A stretch of 64,000 nt of DNA from Alkalibacterium sp. (GCA_020832185.1 JAFIFE010000011.1:241432-305431); one strand, 5' to 3'; positions 51,536 through 61,025 are shown, numbered from the stretch's first letter. A program made the numbers and translations. The notes: a model not told the origin generated them from the sequence alone.

Positions 51536-54500
51536 TCAATCATTTGTTAAGTAATTCTGTATAATATAATACGACTCTTTCAGTCTCTCCTGATACTCCG
51601 GTTCTTCCCATTCATCCCAGCTGTAAGGCAGCATCTGGTTGTCTTCAGGAAGTTGATCAACAGGACGATTATCTACTGTTGCGATGACGGAAACGCCGAT
51701 GGCTTCTAATAATTCTGAAGCGTCAATTCCCTCAGTCCAGATATCCCCGAGTATTTCTTTCTGACTGGGATCTTTAACATTGAGAAGCAGCCAAGGTATC
51801 CTCATTTCCAGAATCCCCTCTTCTTCATTGACTATATAATCAGATAACGAATGGTAGTCATCGCTCTGCGGATTTCCGACCCCTTCTCTTAACAAGCCGG
51901 TTTCGTAATAATCAAAAGGAATCGTCTCTCCTGTTGAAGGGATCACCATTGGCATGGATAATGCAAAGTGAGTCGAGTTGAACTCGCCATCATTATCATG
52001 GATCACATCATTGTTATCTAAAAATTCAAGCTCGTAACCATACTGATAGTAGAACGGATCATAATAGCTGTCCACCCAAACTCTACTCTCATCATCAGGT
52101 GATATATCGATGACAAAATCCACTCCTTGTTCAAAAGTCACGTCTTCAATAAATGGTACTGACAAGTTTCCCTGATCCTGTACAGTGTCCAGGAGTATAG
52201 AAATAGTTGCATCCTGGGTCAACTTTTCTGGATCAAAATCGATCATAAAGTACATATAGGCTTCATCATGTGCTACAGTAAGACCTTTCAGCAGACCGCC
52301 CTCTTTTTCAGTCAACCGTTCTGAATCGGTCCACTTTTCCTTCTCCCCATCAAGCGGGAAGGTATTTGTATTGAAACTCATTAACCCAAAGCGCTGCTCA
52401 TTTGTCTGAACATTTGACCAGTAAGGTCTACGGTACGGATTATCCAGCTCCATTGTATTCCAGGTTCGCTTGAACCATTCATCCTGCCAGGTGAACATGA
52501 TTCCTCCTGCTGCCCCTTGTTCGAAAATATCTTCGAAGAGCCGGACAACACTTTCACCCTGTTCTCCCTCTGAAATGAATCCCTGATTCAGTCCAAAAGG
52601 ATTCCGGTGTGTCATTCCCCTTGAAGCCGGTAGTCCAAACTCTGCGACGATCAGAGGCATCCGGTGTGCACCGATCAGATCATCCAAATACCCTGCGTAG
52701 TTATTCTTTTCTCCTCTATGATCCACAAAATTGATATAATCCTCCTCATAGTTCAGAAAATCAGGATAATAGGGATACACATGGTAACTGGCAAAGTAAC
52801 CTGTTACCATTTCTTCTCTTTCATATATCGTATTAGGATCCACACTCACCAGATCTTCATCAACTGAGGGTTCTGCTGGATGATCGAGAAGGTCTGTCGT
52901 CGGCCAGTTGGTAAAACTGATCGGCTGAATCATCTGATACTGACTGACTTCGTATTCAGTTATAAAGTCCATCTGTTTTGCCAGCCATTTTTCAAAGGCA
53001 CTTGCTTCTTCCGTCCTGAAGTATACCCCTTCAAATTCCAGCAGGTCCTGATGTTGTTCATTCGTTTCTTCTACCATGCGTGGGTACCACTCAATACCTA
53101 AAATGTAGCCCAGTACATAGGGTGAAACATCATATGAATAATTTCCTGATGCATGCCCGATTTTGTCGGGTAGTTCAGTGTTTCCATGAATAACGTCTAC
53201 CACGTCGGTCATCTCATGCTGAAATGCCTCAACGACTTCAGGTAAATAGGCATCACGTTTTGCTTCAAGTATTTCTTCTTCTATCCAAACCCCGTGCATG
53301 ATATACAAAGGATCCTCTGTTTTCTGGTTATGCAGCCATAATGCCTGATAGAATTCTGGAGGATGAATCGTGTATATCCGTATCAAATTGGCGCCCATAT
53401 CATCGATCTGCTCAAACCACCTGACATATTCATCAAATGTTATAGCTGCTTCTCCAGGCCATGAGCCTGGTTTGGCCATCCCCATATTGACTCCTTTAAT
53501 GTCGAATACCTGCCATTCTCCGTCATTTAGGATTTCAAAACCTGTTTCATTTAATCGGCTGTGATAGGTGATGCCCTCAGCTTTAACTGTTTCCTCATTC
53601 GTGTCTTCAGCTTCATTATGTTTATGGGTATATGTATCCTCAAGTATTCTACTCATCATGGGAAGATAAGCGCGAGAATAAAATGAACGGGCTCCTCCAT
53701 ACTGAAGACGGCTGATGGATTTGCTTAACCAGTCCAGACCTTTATAACGAAAAAAAGAGGGGGTACTCTCCGTGTCAGCATAATCACCTGCAAAATAATA
53801 AACGGGTGCTCCGGATTCACTGTTGCGTGTAACAGCAGGAATCGTATTGCCAATGCCATATTCGCTCATACGGTCTATTCCTTTTTCAGTCAGTCCGAGG
53901 GTATATTCTGCGAGCACTTCCGCATCCTCGGGTTTGACGACATCGAACCAGTACTCATAAATTGAATCTAAAGAATCGTCGAAAAATGACTCTCCTTCCT
54001 CAGTAAACTGAAACAAGACGCCCTCATCTTCTATACCTTCCCCTTCTTCAAGAACGACAATCAGATCATCGTCTCTGACAAATACCATCCCTCCATTTCT
54101 GAAGGTCCATTCTTCACCGGTCTGATCCTGATAGTTTTCAATCATCCATAAAGGTAATTCAACGCTTTCTTCCAGATCGAGTACATCAAAATAGCGAGCA
54201 ATCCATCCAGACCATTCCAGTCCTAAAAGTGATGTGAAGCGCTCTTGCACTTCCTTATCTGTTGGACTTGCAAAGCTATTGAACTCAGCAATCAGAGGGG
54301 TATCATTTAGAAATACTTCTGTTTCTAATGCAGTCACATCTTCAAGAGTCAAGCCACCATAAATCAGTTCAGAGCGTGCACCGGCCTGATTTTCACCATA
54401 AAATTCTTCTTCGTAAACGCCATATGTATCTGCTATATAAATTAAATCATAAGAAGAGTTGGGAGTCTCTTCGTCCAGAAAAGTTATATCGAAGCTGCTT

Positions 54501-54748
54501 TCACCTTGGGGATGAAATCCGATATAATCCTCCGCTAAATCATATTCCGTCTGGTCTTCTTTTAAATACTTATAATGGTTCAATGCCCACGTGATCCCTT
54601 GATGCTCACGGTAGGACTCATCCGGAACTGTTTTATCAACAATCAGTACTTCAAGCGTTTGACCCGTGCTAGCATGCCAGAACATATAGGGCATACCTAG
54701 TGCCCCTAAAGCAGCTGCTACAGTTGTATAAACCAATTTCTTTTTCAT
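51536..54748 (-). CDS. Large exported glycosidase/transglycosidase-like protein
   Basis: This 1070-residue protein has an N-terminal signal anchor (about 1-22). Residues 370-780 look like a (beta/alpha)8 glycosidase: VFDIKGVNMGMAKPGSWPG, MGANLIRIYTIHPPEFYQAL, YILGIEWYPRM with a possible acid/base Glu, and MPLIVAEFGLPASRGM with a probable nucleophile Glu, then GGIMFTWQDEWFKRTW. The pattern recalls GH17/GH72-like glucan enzymes. Residues 790-1060 are strand-rich and resemble a carbohydrate-binding domain (AHDEAYMYFMIDFDPEKL). It should act outside the membrane on the polymer made by the GT2 in the same operon. Family assignment is tentative. Confidence 0.75.
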   Translation of the reverse strand: MKKKLVYTTVAAALGALGMPYMFWHASTGQTLEVLIVDKTVPDESYREHQGITWALNHYKYLKEDQTEYDLAEDYIGFHPQGESSFDITFLDEETPNSSYDLIYIADTYGVYEEEFYGENQAGARSELIYGGLTLEDVTALETEVFLNDTPLIAEFNSFASPTDKEVQERFTSLLGLEWSGWIARYFDVLDLEESVELPLWMIENYQDQTGEEWTFRNGGMVFVRDDDLIVVLEEGEGIEDEGVLFQFTEEGESFFDDSLDSIYEYWFDVVKPEDAEVLAEYTLGLTEKGIDRMSEYGIGNTIPAVTRNSESGAPVYYFAGDYADTESTPSFFRYKGLDWLSKSISRLQYGGARSFYSRAYLPMMSRILEDTYTHKHNEAEDTNEETVKAEGITYHSRLNETGFEILNDGEWQVFDIKGVNMGMAKPGSWPGEAAITFDEYVRWFEQIDDMGANLIRIYTIHPPEFYQALWLHNQKTEDPLYIMHGVWIEEEILEAKRDAYLPEVVEAFQHEMTDVVDVIHGNTELPDKIGHASGNYSYDVSPYVLGYILGIEWYPRMVEETNEQHQDLLEFEGVYFRTEEASAFEKWLAKQMDFITEYEVSQYQMIQPISFTNWPTTDLLDHPAEPSVDEDLVSVDPNTIYEREEMVTGYFASYHVYPYYPDFLNYEEDYINFVDHRGEKNNYAGYLDDLIGAHRMPLIVAEFGLPASRGMTHRNPFGLNQGFISEGEQGESVVRLFEDIFEQGAAGGIMFTWQDEWFKRTWNTMELDNPYRRPYWSNVQTNEQRFGLMSFNTNTFPLDGEKEKWTDSERLTEKEGGLLKGLTVAHDEAYMYFMIDFDPEKLTQDATISILLDTVQDQGNLSVPFIEDVTFEQGVDFVIDISPDDESRVWVDSYYDPFYYQYGYELEFLDNNDVIHDNDGEFNSTHFALSMPMVIPSTGETIPFDYYETGLLREGVGNPQSDDYHSLSDYIVNEEEGILEMRIPWLLLNVKDPSQKEILGDIWTEGIDASELLEAIGVSVIATVDNRPVDQLPEDNQMLPYSWDEWEEPEYQERLKESYYIIQNYLTND

Positions 54749-55003
54749 ATTATGCCAGCCTCAACCTTCGACATCTTTAATTTTTTATTTACTGTCAACT
54801 AGTTTACACAGATACCAAATTTGTGTCCATCTAGTTTGGTTATCAGAAAACTCTTTGCGTCTTTATTTAACACATTTAGTTGACACAGGATGTGCCCTTA
54901 GGGGATATTGTATCATAAAGATAGCAATTAATTACAATTATTACTGAGACTTAGTATACTAACTTTAAGCAATAGTTAACTACATTTTGAGAGAAGTGAA
55001 CGA
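54749..55003. promoter_or_regulatory. Divergent intergenic region of the polysaccharide locus
   Basis: TTACAA (54932-54937) and TATACT (54955-54960) are 17 bases apart on the plus strand and fit a promoter for the GH16 gene. TAGTTGACA occurs once on each strand (near 54790 and 54883), in an inverted arrangement with similar flanks (CTAGTTTACACAG and TTTAGTTGACACAG). These could be binding sites for a shared regulator. No consensus -10 for the minus-strand operon was found. Confidence 0.45.
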
Positions 55004-56053
55004 ATGAAAAAAAACACCGTTTTGATAAGCGTTGGACTTGTTACAATATTAGCCCTTATAAGCTATCGGATTATTACTTTTGTTGAAAATCGGGATTTAG
55101 GTATGAAGGAAGAAGAGAGGACCGTACATATGTTAGCTGATTTAACATTTGACTCATCTGTTTACACATTAAATGAGTCACTTAATTTCACTGTCGATTT
55201 AACAAGCCAATCTGCTGCAAATGAAACTTTGTGGATAGGGTTCAGTATTAAAGGACAGATGGGTACTTGGATAGATTTCCCATCACATGAAGTGACAAGT
55301 GATGCTAATCAGACTAAAACTCTGTCTTTTTCAGAGGATTTGAATGATTTAGATCGATTGTCTACTGCAACAGGACCTCACAAAGCGGTTATCGCTTTGT
55401 GGGATAGTAACCCTTTAGATGACACGTCCAGGCGACTGGACTTTATTGAAGTACCGGAAGCTTTCAGACTGTATCACACTGTTGAAGAATTCAGTTCTAT
55501 TGATGATGACATCTGGTTCAGCAGAGATGGGGTCCTTGGACGCACACACTTGCGGAACGAGAATGTTTTTACCGGAGACGACTACCTGACAATCAGAATC
55601 CCTTCCGGTACTCTTGATGGCGGAGAAATTCAGACTCTTGAACTCGTCCATTATGGGTCTTATGAAATCAGTATGAAACTACCAGATGCCCCCTCATCTA
55701 TCACAGGGTTTTTCTTGTATAGAGCTCCTGATTTCCATCACGAGATAGATATTGAGGTGTTCAATCAGCCAGATTCCGAAGTGCTATTTACCACCTATTC
55801 AGATGGGACCACACAAAATGAAGACAGGCAACCGCTGGATTATGACCCGACAGCTGATTTTCATCAATACAGAATCGATTATTTCCCGGGCAGAACCTCC
55901 TTTTACATCGATGATCAGCTTATGCAGGAATGGGAAAAGGGTTTAACAGATGAACCGATGCATTTAATGGTCAACACCTGGTTCCCCTCATGGCTTGAAG
56001 GGATAGCACCCGAAAGCGATCAGTTGTTAGAAATAAAGTGGATAAGGTATTAA
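55004..56053 (+). CDS. GH16-family beta-glucanase (lichenase-like), exported
   Basis: This 349-residue protein has an N-terminal hydrophobic signal or anchor (about 6-26), a beta-sandwich linker domain (about 45-150) and a GH16 domain (about 155-349). The active-site motif HEIDIEVF gives catalytic Glu247 and Glu251 with Asp249, the E-x-D-x-E of endo-beta-1,3(4)-glucanases. HQYRIDYFPGRTSFYIDDQL and HLMVNTWFP complete the fold. It probably trims or releases a beta-glucan. Its position divergent from the synthase operon suggests the substrate is the self-made polymer. Confidence 0.85.
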   Translation: MKKNTVLISVGLVTILALISYRIITFVENRDLGMKEEERTVHMLADLTFDSSVYTLNESLNFTVDLTSQSAANETLWIGFSIKGQMGTWIDFPSHEVTSDANQTKTLSFSEDLNDLDRLSTATGPHKAVIALWDSNPLDDTSRRLDFIEVPEAFRLYHTVEEFSSIDDDIWFSRDGVLGRTHLRNENVFTGDDYLTIRIPSGTLDGGEIQTLELVHYGSYEISMKLPDAPSSITGFFLYRAPDFHHEIDIEVFNQPDSEVLFTTYSDGTTQNEDRQPLDYDPTADFHQYRIDYFPGRTSFYIDDQLMQEWEKGLTDEPMHLMVNTWFPSWLEGIAPESDQLLEIKWIRY

Positions 56054-56060
56054 CGAGTAT

Positions 56061-56105
56061 ATACAAAGAAGCATGATGGGCTGAACCCGTCATGCTTCTT
56101 TGTAT
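56061..56105. terminator. Bidirectional terminator
   Basis: A 16-bp perfect outer stem (ATACAAAGAAGCATGA / TCATGCTTCTTTGTAT), with GGG/CCC inside, lies between the convergent GH16 and PNPOx-like genes. Confidence 0.85.
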
Positions 56106-56123
56106 GGTGTGGGTATTTATTTC

Positions 56124-56540
56124 TTAAAACGAAATTGGTGTGCTTTTACCTGCTTTTTTTTCTTCTAACGTGACTTTGGTCGGTGTCAGTTTCAGTACAA
56201 GAATATTTGGATCATCTTTTCCAGTATACGAGTCTTCCATGTAAGAGTTCCATGCACGGTCAATCAGTTCTGGATCCTGCGTTGTTGAAACAGTTGCTTC
56301 AATTTCAACGTAGTCCTTATCGAACATTCCTTCTTCGTATCCTAAAAGAACAAACGCGTTAGCATTTTTTTCAATATCCTCTACTTTTTCTGTCCGTTTG
56401 TCCGTTACCGTATATAAAACGAAGTCTTCACTGAGAAAAGTCATGTAACGAGCGACGGGTTTATTGTCATGAACCGTTGCCAGAACACCCACGTCGTTTT
56501 TATCCATGATTTTTAGTGCTTTTTCTTTTGCATCTGCCAT
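56124..56540 (-). CDS. Pyridoxamine 5'-phosphate oxidase-fold protein (general stress 26-like)
   Basis: This 138-residue split-barrel flavin-binding protein has typical segments: ALKIMDKNDVGVLATVHDNKPVARYMTFL at the start and NANAFVLLGYEEG in the middle. The group includes Bacillus YdaG-like general stress proteins that bind FMN or F420-like cofactors. True PNPOx activity is unlikely in this short form, and the pdxST genes nearby already make pyridoxal phosphate. It is monocistronic. Confidence 0.8.
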   Translation of the reverse strand: MADAKEKALKIMDKNDVGVLATVHDNKPVARYMTFLSEDFVLYTVTDKRTEKVEDIEKNANAFVLLGYEEGMFDKDYVEIEATVSTTQDPELIDRAWNSYMEDSYTGKDDPNILVLKLTPTKVTLEEKKAGKSTPISF

Positions 56541-56782
56541 ACATTACATCTCCTTATCTATTTGTATCTACTATGCCAGAGAAGTAGGAGACAAGCAAAA
56601 AATCTGCTTGAGTATTAAAAAAGGCTGGCAGTATAGACCAATTTTAAGCAGCCTAGCTGAATTTAGACCAGACTTCTTAAGATAAGGGTAATGATGACTG
56701 ATTTTGTACAAATGACCACACGAAAAAACGATGGGCACATTTAACTATTGGTTTTCAGTTTTCGCTCACTCTTCTGTCTCGT

Positions 56783-57355
56783 TTAACTGACTTTATTCAA
56801 AAAGTAGTTCAATACCGCATAGTCTTCAGTTAATTCTGGATGATGAGCTGTTACCAGTACATTCCCTTGTTCAGCAGCTACGATTTTATCATCATAAGAA
56901 GCCAATATTTTAGCATTAGCTCCAACGGATTGGATATAGGGTGCACGAATGAATACTGCTTCAACTGGTTGAAGGATTCCTTTGAAATCAAGTGACGTTT
57001 CAAAGCTGGCGACCTGTCTGCCAAAGCCATTACGCTCGACTTCCATATCGATGAATCCGAGACGAAGATCGTCCGTTTCATGACTTTCATCCGTACTGCA
57101 AAGGATCAGACCGGCGCATGTTCCAAAAATTGCTTTTCCTGAGCTGTAGAACGACCTCAGTCGTTCTTCCAATTTTTGCTCACGGATCAGTCTTCCAATG
57201 GCAGTCGATTCACCACCCGGAATGATCAAGCCATCCAAGTTATCAAAATCTTCTGATTTTCTGACTGCTACTGCCTGAACTCCTAGCGTTTCAAGTGCAC
57301 GTATATGTTCAGAAACAGCTCCTTGGAGATCAAGGACACCAATGGTTTTTGACAT
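56783..57355 (-). CDS. pdxT: Pyridoxal 5'-phosphate synthase glutaminase subunit PdxT
   Basis: It hydrolyses glutamine and feeds ammonia to PdxS. The 190-residue type I amidotransferase has IIPGGESTAIGRL, the catalytic Cys80 in FGTCAGLIL, and the His-x-Glu of the triad in TAHHPELTED. ATG 57355 is chosen: it lies nine bases after GAGG. An ATG three codons earlier overlaps the pdxS stop region. Coupling with pdxS is immediate. Confidence 0.95.
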   Translation of the reverse strand: MSKTIGVLDLQGAVSEHIRALETLGVQAVAVRKSEDFDNLDGLIIPGGESTAIGRLIREQKLEERLRSFYSSGKAIFGTCAGLILCSTDESHETDDLRLGFIDMEVERNGFGRQVASFETSLDFKGILQPVEAVFIRAPYIQSVGANAKILASYDDKIVAAEQGNVLVTAHHPELTEDYAVLNYFLNKVS

Positions 57356-57357
57356 GC

Positions 57358-58248
57358 TTACCATCCTCGCTCCTGCATACGCTCAGCTTCCCCTAAGTGA
57401 CTGATTTCGATGCCTTTCATGGGTTCACCCAAATCTTTGGAAATTTCAGCCAGTAATACATAGTCTTCATAGTTAGTCGTTGCTTGAACAATCGCACGGG
57501 CAAATTTTTCTGGGGATTCAGATTTAAAAATTCCGGAACCAACGAACACGCCATCTGCTCCCAGGCTCATCATTAATGCCGCATCAGCCGGTGTTGCAAC
57601 GCCACCTGCAGCAAAGTTCACGACCGGAAGACTTCCCAGCTCTTTCACTTCTTTAACCAGTTCATATGGAGCCCCAATGTCTCTTGCAAAGGTCATCAGT
57701 TCATCATCTGATTTAGCGGAAAGCACAGCGATTTGACTATTCACTTTTCGTATGTGGCGAACCGCTTCAACGATATTTCCTGTTCCAGGTTCCCCTTTTG
57801 TACGAAGCATGGATGCCCCTTCTCCAATACGTCTCAAAGCTTCTCCCAAATCTCTGCATCCGCAGACAAAGGGTACGATATACTCGGATTTAAGCAGGTG
57901 GAATTCTTCATCTGCCGGCGTCAAGACTTCGCTTTCGTCGATATAGTCCACGCCCATTGCTTCTAAAATTCGGGCTTCAGAAATATGTCCGATACGGGCT
58001 TTTGCCATAACCGGTATGCTCACTGCATTCATGACTTCTTCAATAATAGTAGGATTAGCCATTCGAGCGACGCCTCCTGCTTTACGAATATCCGAAGGTA
58101 CACGTTCCAGAGCCATGACCGCAACCGCTCCAGCAGCTTCTGCAATCCTAGCCTGCTCAGCATTTACGACATCCATGATGACTCCCCCTTTTTGCATTTG
58201 AGCCATTCCACGTTTTACGCGCGTACTTCCAATTATTTTATCACTCAT
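57358..58248 (-). CDS. pdxS: Pyridoxal 5'-phosphate synthase subunit PdxS
   Basis: This TIM-barrel synthase of 296 residues makes pyridoxal phosphate from ribose 5-phosphate, glyceraldehyde 3-phosphate and PdxT-derived ammonia. Conserved parts are [28 protein letters not shown] with the substrate-binding Lys, [11 protein letters not shown] and the second active-site Lys region. Length matches the family. It leads the pdxS-pdxT operon and diverges from a MocR-type regulator. Confidence 0.96.
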   Translation of the reverse strand: MSDKIIGSTRVKRGMAQMQKGGVIMDVVNAEQARIAEAAGAVAVMALERVPSDIRKAGGVARMANPTIIEEVMNAVSIPVMAKARIGHISEARILEAMGVDYIDESEVLTPADEEFHLLKSEYIVPFVCGCRDLGEALRRIGEGASMLRTKGEPGTGNIVEAVRHIRKVNSQIAVLSAKSDDELMTFARDIGAPYELVKEVKELGSLPVVNFAAGGVATPADAALMMSLGADGVFVGSGIFKSESPEKFARAIVQATTNYEDYVLLAEISKDLGEPMKGIEISHLGEAERMQERGW

Positions 58249-58323
58249 CTAATATATTCCTCCTGTGTCATTCTTTTCGTCAGCGTTAATTGAAAGTATA
58301 CGCAAGAGCAAAGCACAAGGAAA

Positions 58324-58367
58324 CATCCAATTGGACTACTTTTAACCCATCCAATTTATGCTATACT
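58324..58367. promoter_or_regulatory. pdxR-pdxST intergenic site: direct repeats and a -10 box
   Basis: CATCCAATT occurs twice in direct orientation (58324-58332 and 58348-58356), 24 bases start to start. TATACT (58362-58367) follows and is a -10 for the plus-strand regulator gene with a poor -35. On the minus strand a TATACT lies near 58297 with a weak -35. Paired direct repeats are the usual operator form for MocR/PdxR activators. Confidence 0.6.
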
Positions 58368-58395
58368 TATTTTACACATGAAAAGAGGTCTGACA

Positions 58396-59814
58396 ATGAT
58401 GATTTGGAAGTTAACTCAGAATAACGCTCTTCCCTTATATCAGAAAATCATGCTGCTTATCGAAGAGAAAATTAAGGCCGGAGAGTTGATGCCGGGAACA
58501 CGTTTGCCTGCAGAGCGAAAACTAGCTGAAGAACTGGATGTAAATCGCTCAACAGTAATACGTGCCATGGAAGAACTTACAGCTCAAGGTGTCCTCACCA
58601 GAAAAAAAGGAAGTGGTACTTATGTCAATGAGAACAAATGGGGACTACAGACCAAGCCCTTGATCAATTGGGGAACATCACTCACTAACGACAATTTGAA
58701 AGCCAAAAGCACGTATGAACAAGCGTCAATTAGATTGAGACAACAGTCCCCCGAAGACCTTCTGGATTTGGCTAACGGAAGACTGCCTTCTGAATTGTTA
58801 CCGGAACTTCAGTCGCCTGATTTATCCTGGAAAGAACTGGTTCAACATGAAAAAGAACAGACCCATTCAGACAGCGGCATCCATTCACTTAAAGAAAGTG
58901 TTCAGGTGTATCTCAGTCAAACCTATGAGATGACTGTCCCAATAGAAGAAATCCTGATCACATCAGGCACTCAAAATGCCCTGTTTTTAATATCGCAAGG
59001 ACTATTGAAACCGGGTGACGCAGTGGGAATCGAAGCCCCCTCATACTTTTACTCGCTTCGTTTATTTCAGGCTGCTGGTCTGCGTATTGTGCCCATCTCA
59101 ATGGACTGTGAAGGCATGACCCTAAAAGGGTTGCAGGAAGCCTCTTTAAGCTATCCGCTCAAGATGATTATTCTGAATCCTATCTTTCAGAATCCGACTT
59201 GTCTTGTCATGAGTCCTAAACGAAAAAAAGAAATACTTGAGTACTGCCTGATGAAACGTATCCCAATCGTAGAAGATGATGCGTATGGGGCTCTGTCTTT
59301 TGATGATGCCGTTGATAATACGCCTCTGAAAAAGATGGATCATCAGCAGCAGGTTATTTACCTTGGCACTTTAACTAAATTTGCGGGAAGTCACCTGCGT
59401 ATTGGGTGGATGATCGGTCCTCAGTCTATTCTGAAAGAGCTGGCAGATATTCGTAATCAGATTGAATCTGAAGTAAGCTTGCTGCCTCAATTTATGGCCG
59501 ATCATTTTTTAAGACACGATATGGACGAGTATCAGAAAACGCTCAGAATCACATTGAAAGATAGAGCCCAAAAGATGGAAGACTGGTTGAAATCAGAGTT
59601 CGGGAATGCCATTGAATTCATGTCTGCAAAAGGAGGATTCCATCTATATTGCCGTTTCCCAAATAAAACAAAGGCAGAAGTCGATAAAGTGCTTCAAGAA
59701 CTTTTGGAAAGACATATCATCGTCTCAGAAGGACAGAGATTTGGTGAGCAGAAGAATGGGTTTAGATTGAGTTTTGTCAATTTTAGAGAGGATTTCACCT
59801 CTATTACTTCATAA
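58396..59814 (+). CDS. pdxR: MocR-family regulator (probable PdxR)
   Basis: This 472-residue fusion has a GntR winged helix (residues 1-75, GTRLPAERKLAEELDVNRST) followed by an aminotransferase class I-like domain that binds pyridoxal phosphate. SGTQNALFLISQGLL, NPIFQNPTCLVM and the Lys of LGTLTKFAGSHLRIGW (probable PLP Lys) are visible. ATG 58396 follows AAAAGAGG by seven bases. The divergent pdxST operon indicates PdxR, which senses PLP and activates its synthesis. GabR-like roles are less likely here. Confidence 0.88.
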   Translation: MMIWKLTQNNALPLYQKIMLLIEEKIKAGELMPGTRLPAERKLAEELDVNRSTVIRAMEELTAQGVLTRKKGSGTYVNENKWGLQTKPLINWGTSLTNDNLKAKSTYEQASIRLRQQSPEDLLDLANGRLPSELLPELQSPDLSWKELVQHEKEQTHSDSGIHSLKESVQVYLSQTYEMTVPIEEILITSGTQNALFLISQGLLKPGDAVGIEAPSYFYSLRLFQAAGLRIVPISMDCEGMTLKGLQEASLSYPLKMIILNPIFQNPTCLVMSPKRKKEILEYCLMKRIPIVEDDAYGALSFDDAVDNTPLKKMDHQQQVIYLGTLTKFAGSHLRIGWMIGPQSILKELADIRNQIESEVSLLPQFMADHFLRHDMDEYQKTLRITLKDRAQKMEDWLKSEFGNAIEFMSAKGGFHLYCRFPNKTKAEVDKVLQELLERHIIVSEGQRFGEQKNGFRLSFVNFREDFTSITS

Positions 59815-59866
59815 CACCTAGTAACTCAGGTCAGAAAATGGTATCCTACTAGAAGCCAATTAAATA

Positions 59867-59966
59867 GACAGTTCGTAACCATCCTGTCGAAAAACAAAAC
59901 TAGGGAAGCAGTAGGGAAAGCCTACTGTATTTTGACGTCCTAGCATTATGCCTATGGACGTTTTTT
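59867..59966 (+). promoter_or_regulatory. preQ1-I riboswitch with terminator
   Basis: The aptamer covers 59867-59905: stem GACAG / CTGTC, loop TTCGTAACCATC, then an A-rich tail GAAAAACAAAACTAGG. This closely matches type I preQ1 aptamers, including the AACC loop that pairs with GG of the tail. A CAGTAGG/CCTACTG hairpin (59909-59927) follows, then a terminator. It controls queT and queF. Confidence 0.88.
59934..59966 (+). terminator. Riboswitch-controlled terminator of queT-queF
   Basis: ACGTCC pairs with GGACGT around an inner GCAT/ATGC hairpin, then six T follow. CTAGG of the aptamer tail (59900-59904) is complementary to CCTAG (59939-59943) inside the terminator arm. Pairing of the two would prevent termination when preQ1 is absent. 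Confidence 0.8.
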
Positions 59967-60027
59967 ATTGTGCAAAAAAGGTTAAGTCCTTCATTTGCAC
60001 CAACTATATTAACTGGAGGTGATAAAT

Positions 60028-60528
60028 ATGAAAGAAACGTCAATACGCTCATACAACACACGCAAATTAACGATTTCAGCATTAGTGATTGCTCTTTATG
60101 TTGTCATTATGGCAACGACCGCTTCATTTTCATTTGGGGCTTATCAGATCAGAATCGCGACAAGTCTTTATGCTCTTTCTTATTTATTCCCTTTTCTTGT
60201 TTTTCCACTTGGTCTGGCTAACGCGCTATCTAACTTTTTCTTTGGCGGTCTAGGCCCCATTGATGTCCTTGGCGGATTCATCATCGGTATACTGGTGTCT
60301 GGTTCAATCGCTTTGATCCGAAAATTCAATCTCCCTCGCTGGTTGATCTCACTGCCTATCATTTTCGTAATAGGCTTGGGTGTTCCAGGTTATTTGAACT
60401 TTTTACTCGGTGTTCCTTATTGGGTCTTAGTCGTTAACCTGATTATAGGCCAAATCATTCCAGGCGTTTTCGGAGTCATTCTGGCAAAAGTCCTGGACAA
60501 ACCACTTAAATCTCGGAAGGTGATCTAA
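60028..60528 (+). CDS. queT: QueT queuosine-precursor transporter (ECF S component)
   Basis: This membrane protein of 166 residues has about five to six helices. [25 protein letters not shown] and [40 protein letters not shown] segments are typical of QueT (formerly COG4708). It is the substrate-binding subunit that imports preQ1 or a related base with the shared ECF module. ATG 60028 is eight bases after GGAGGT; a GTG at 60019 overlaps the ribosome site. It shares one base with queF and lies under a preQ1 riboswitch. Confidence 0.93.
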   Translation: MKETSIRSYNTRKLTISALVIALYVVIMATTASFSFGAYQIRIATSLYALSYLFPFLVFPLGLANALSNFFFGGLGPIDVLGGFIIGILVSGSIALIRKFNLPRWLISLPIIFVIGLGVPGYLNFLLGVPYWVLVVNLIIGQIIPGVFGVILAKVLDKPLKSRKVI

Positions 60529-61025
60529 TGACAGGAAGAAATGAAGAAGAATTAAACGGTGTCACACACTTAGGCAATCAGCAAGTCGAATACAAAATGG
60601 ATTACGCGCCCGAAGTGCTAGAAAGTTTCGATAACAAACACCCGGACAACGACTATTTTGTTAAATTCAACTGCCCGGAGTTTACCAGTCTCTGTCCGAT
60701 TACTGGACAACCTGACTTCGCAACGATTTATATCTCATATGTACCAGGAGAGAAAATGGTTGAGAGTAAATCATTAAAATTGTATCTCTTCAGTTTCAGA
60801 AATCACGGCGATTTTCACGAAGACTGCATGAACATCATCATGAAAGATTTAATTAAATTGATGGATCCAAAATATATCGAAGTCTGGGGTAAATTCACTC
60901 CTCGTGGCGGAATTTCAATAGATCCGTATTGTAATTACGGAAAACCGGGAACGCGTTTTGAAGAGGTGGCTTGGAACAGATTGGCAAATCACGATATGTA
61001 TCCTGAGACAATCGATAATCGTTAA
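60528..61025 (+). CDS. queF: NADPH-dependent preQ0 reductase QueF
   Basis: It reduces preQ0 (7-cyano-7-deazaguanine) to preQ1 in queuosine synthesis. The 165-residue unimodular form has catalytic Cys56 in FTSLCPITG, Asp63, the [20 protein letters not shown] signature for NADPH binding and [12 protein letters not shown]. Length and residues match Bacillus QueF. Translation is coupled to queT (TAATG). Confidence 0.96.
   Translation: MTGRNEEELNGVTHLGNQQVEYKMDYAPEVLESFDNKHPDNDYFVKFNCPEFTSLCPITGQPDFATIYISYVPGEKMVESKSLKLYLFSFRNHGDFHEDCMNIIMKDLIKLMDPKYIEVWGKFTPRGGISIDPYCNYGKPGTRFEEVAWNRLANHDMYPETIDNR

Noticed and set aside
54328..54594. 88-codon plus-strand frame in the large glycosidase-like gene
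   Set aside because: Antisense to a long conserved gene with no start signals.
41544..54968. Shared 14-base TATACTAACTTTAA upstream of the lipoprotein and GH16 genes as a regulon motif
   Set aside because: A match of this length is expected by chance in 64 kb, and half of it is a -10 box.
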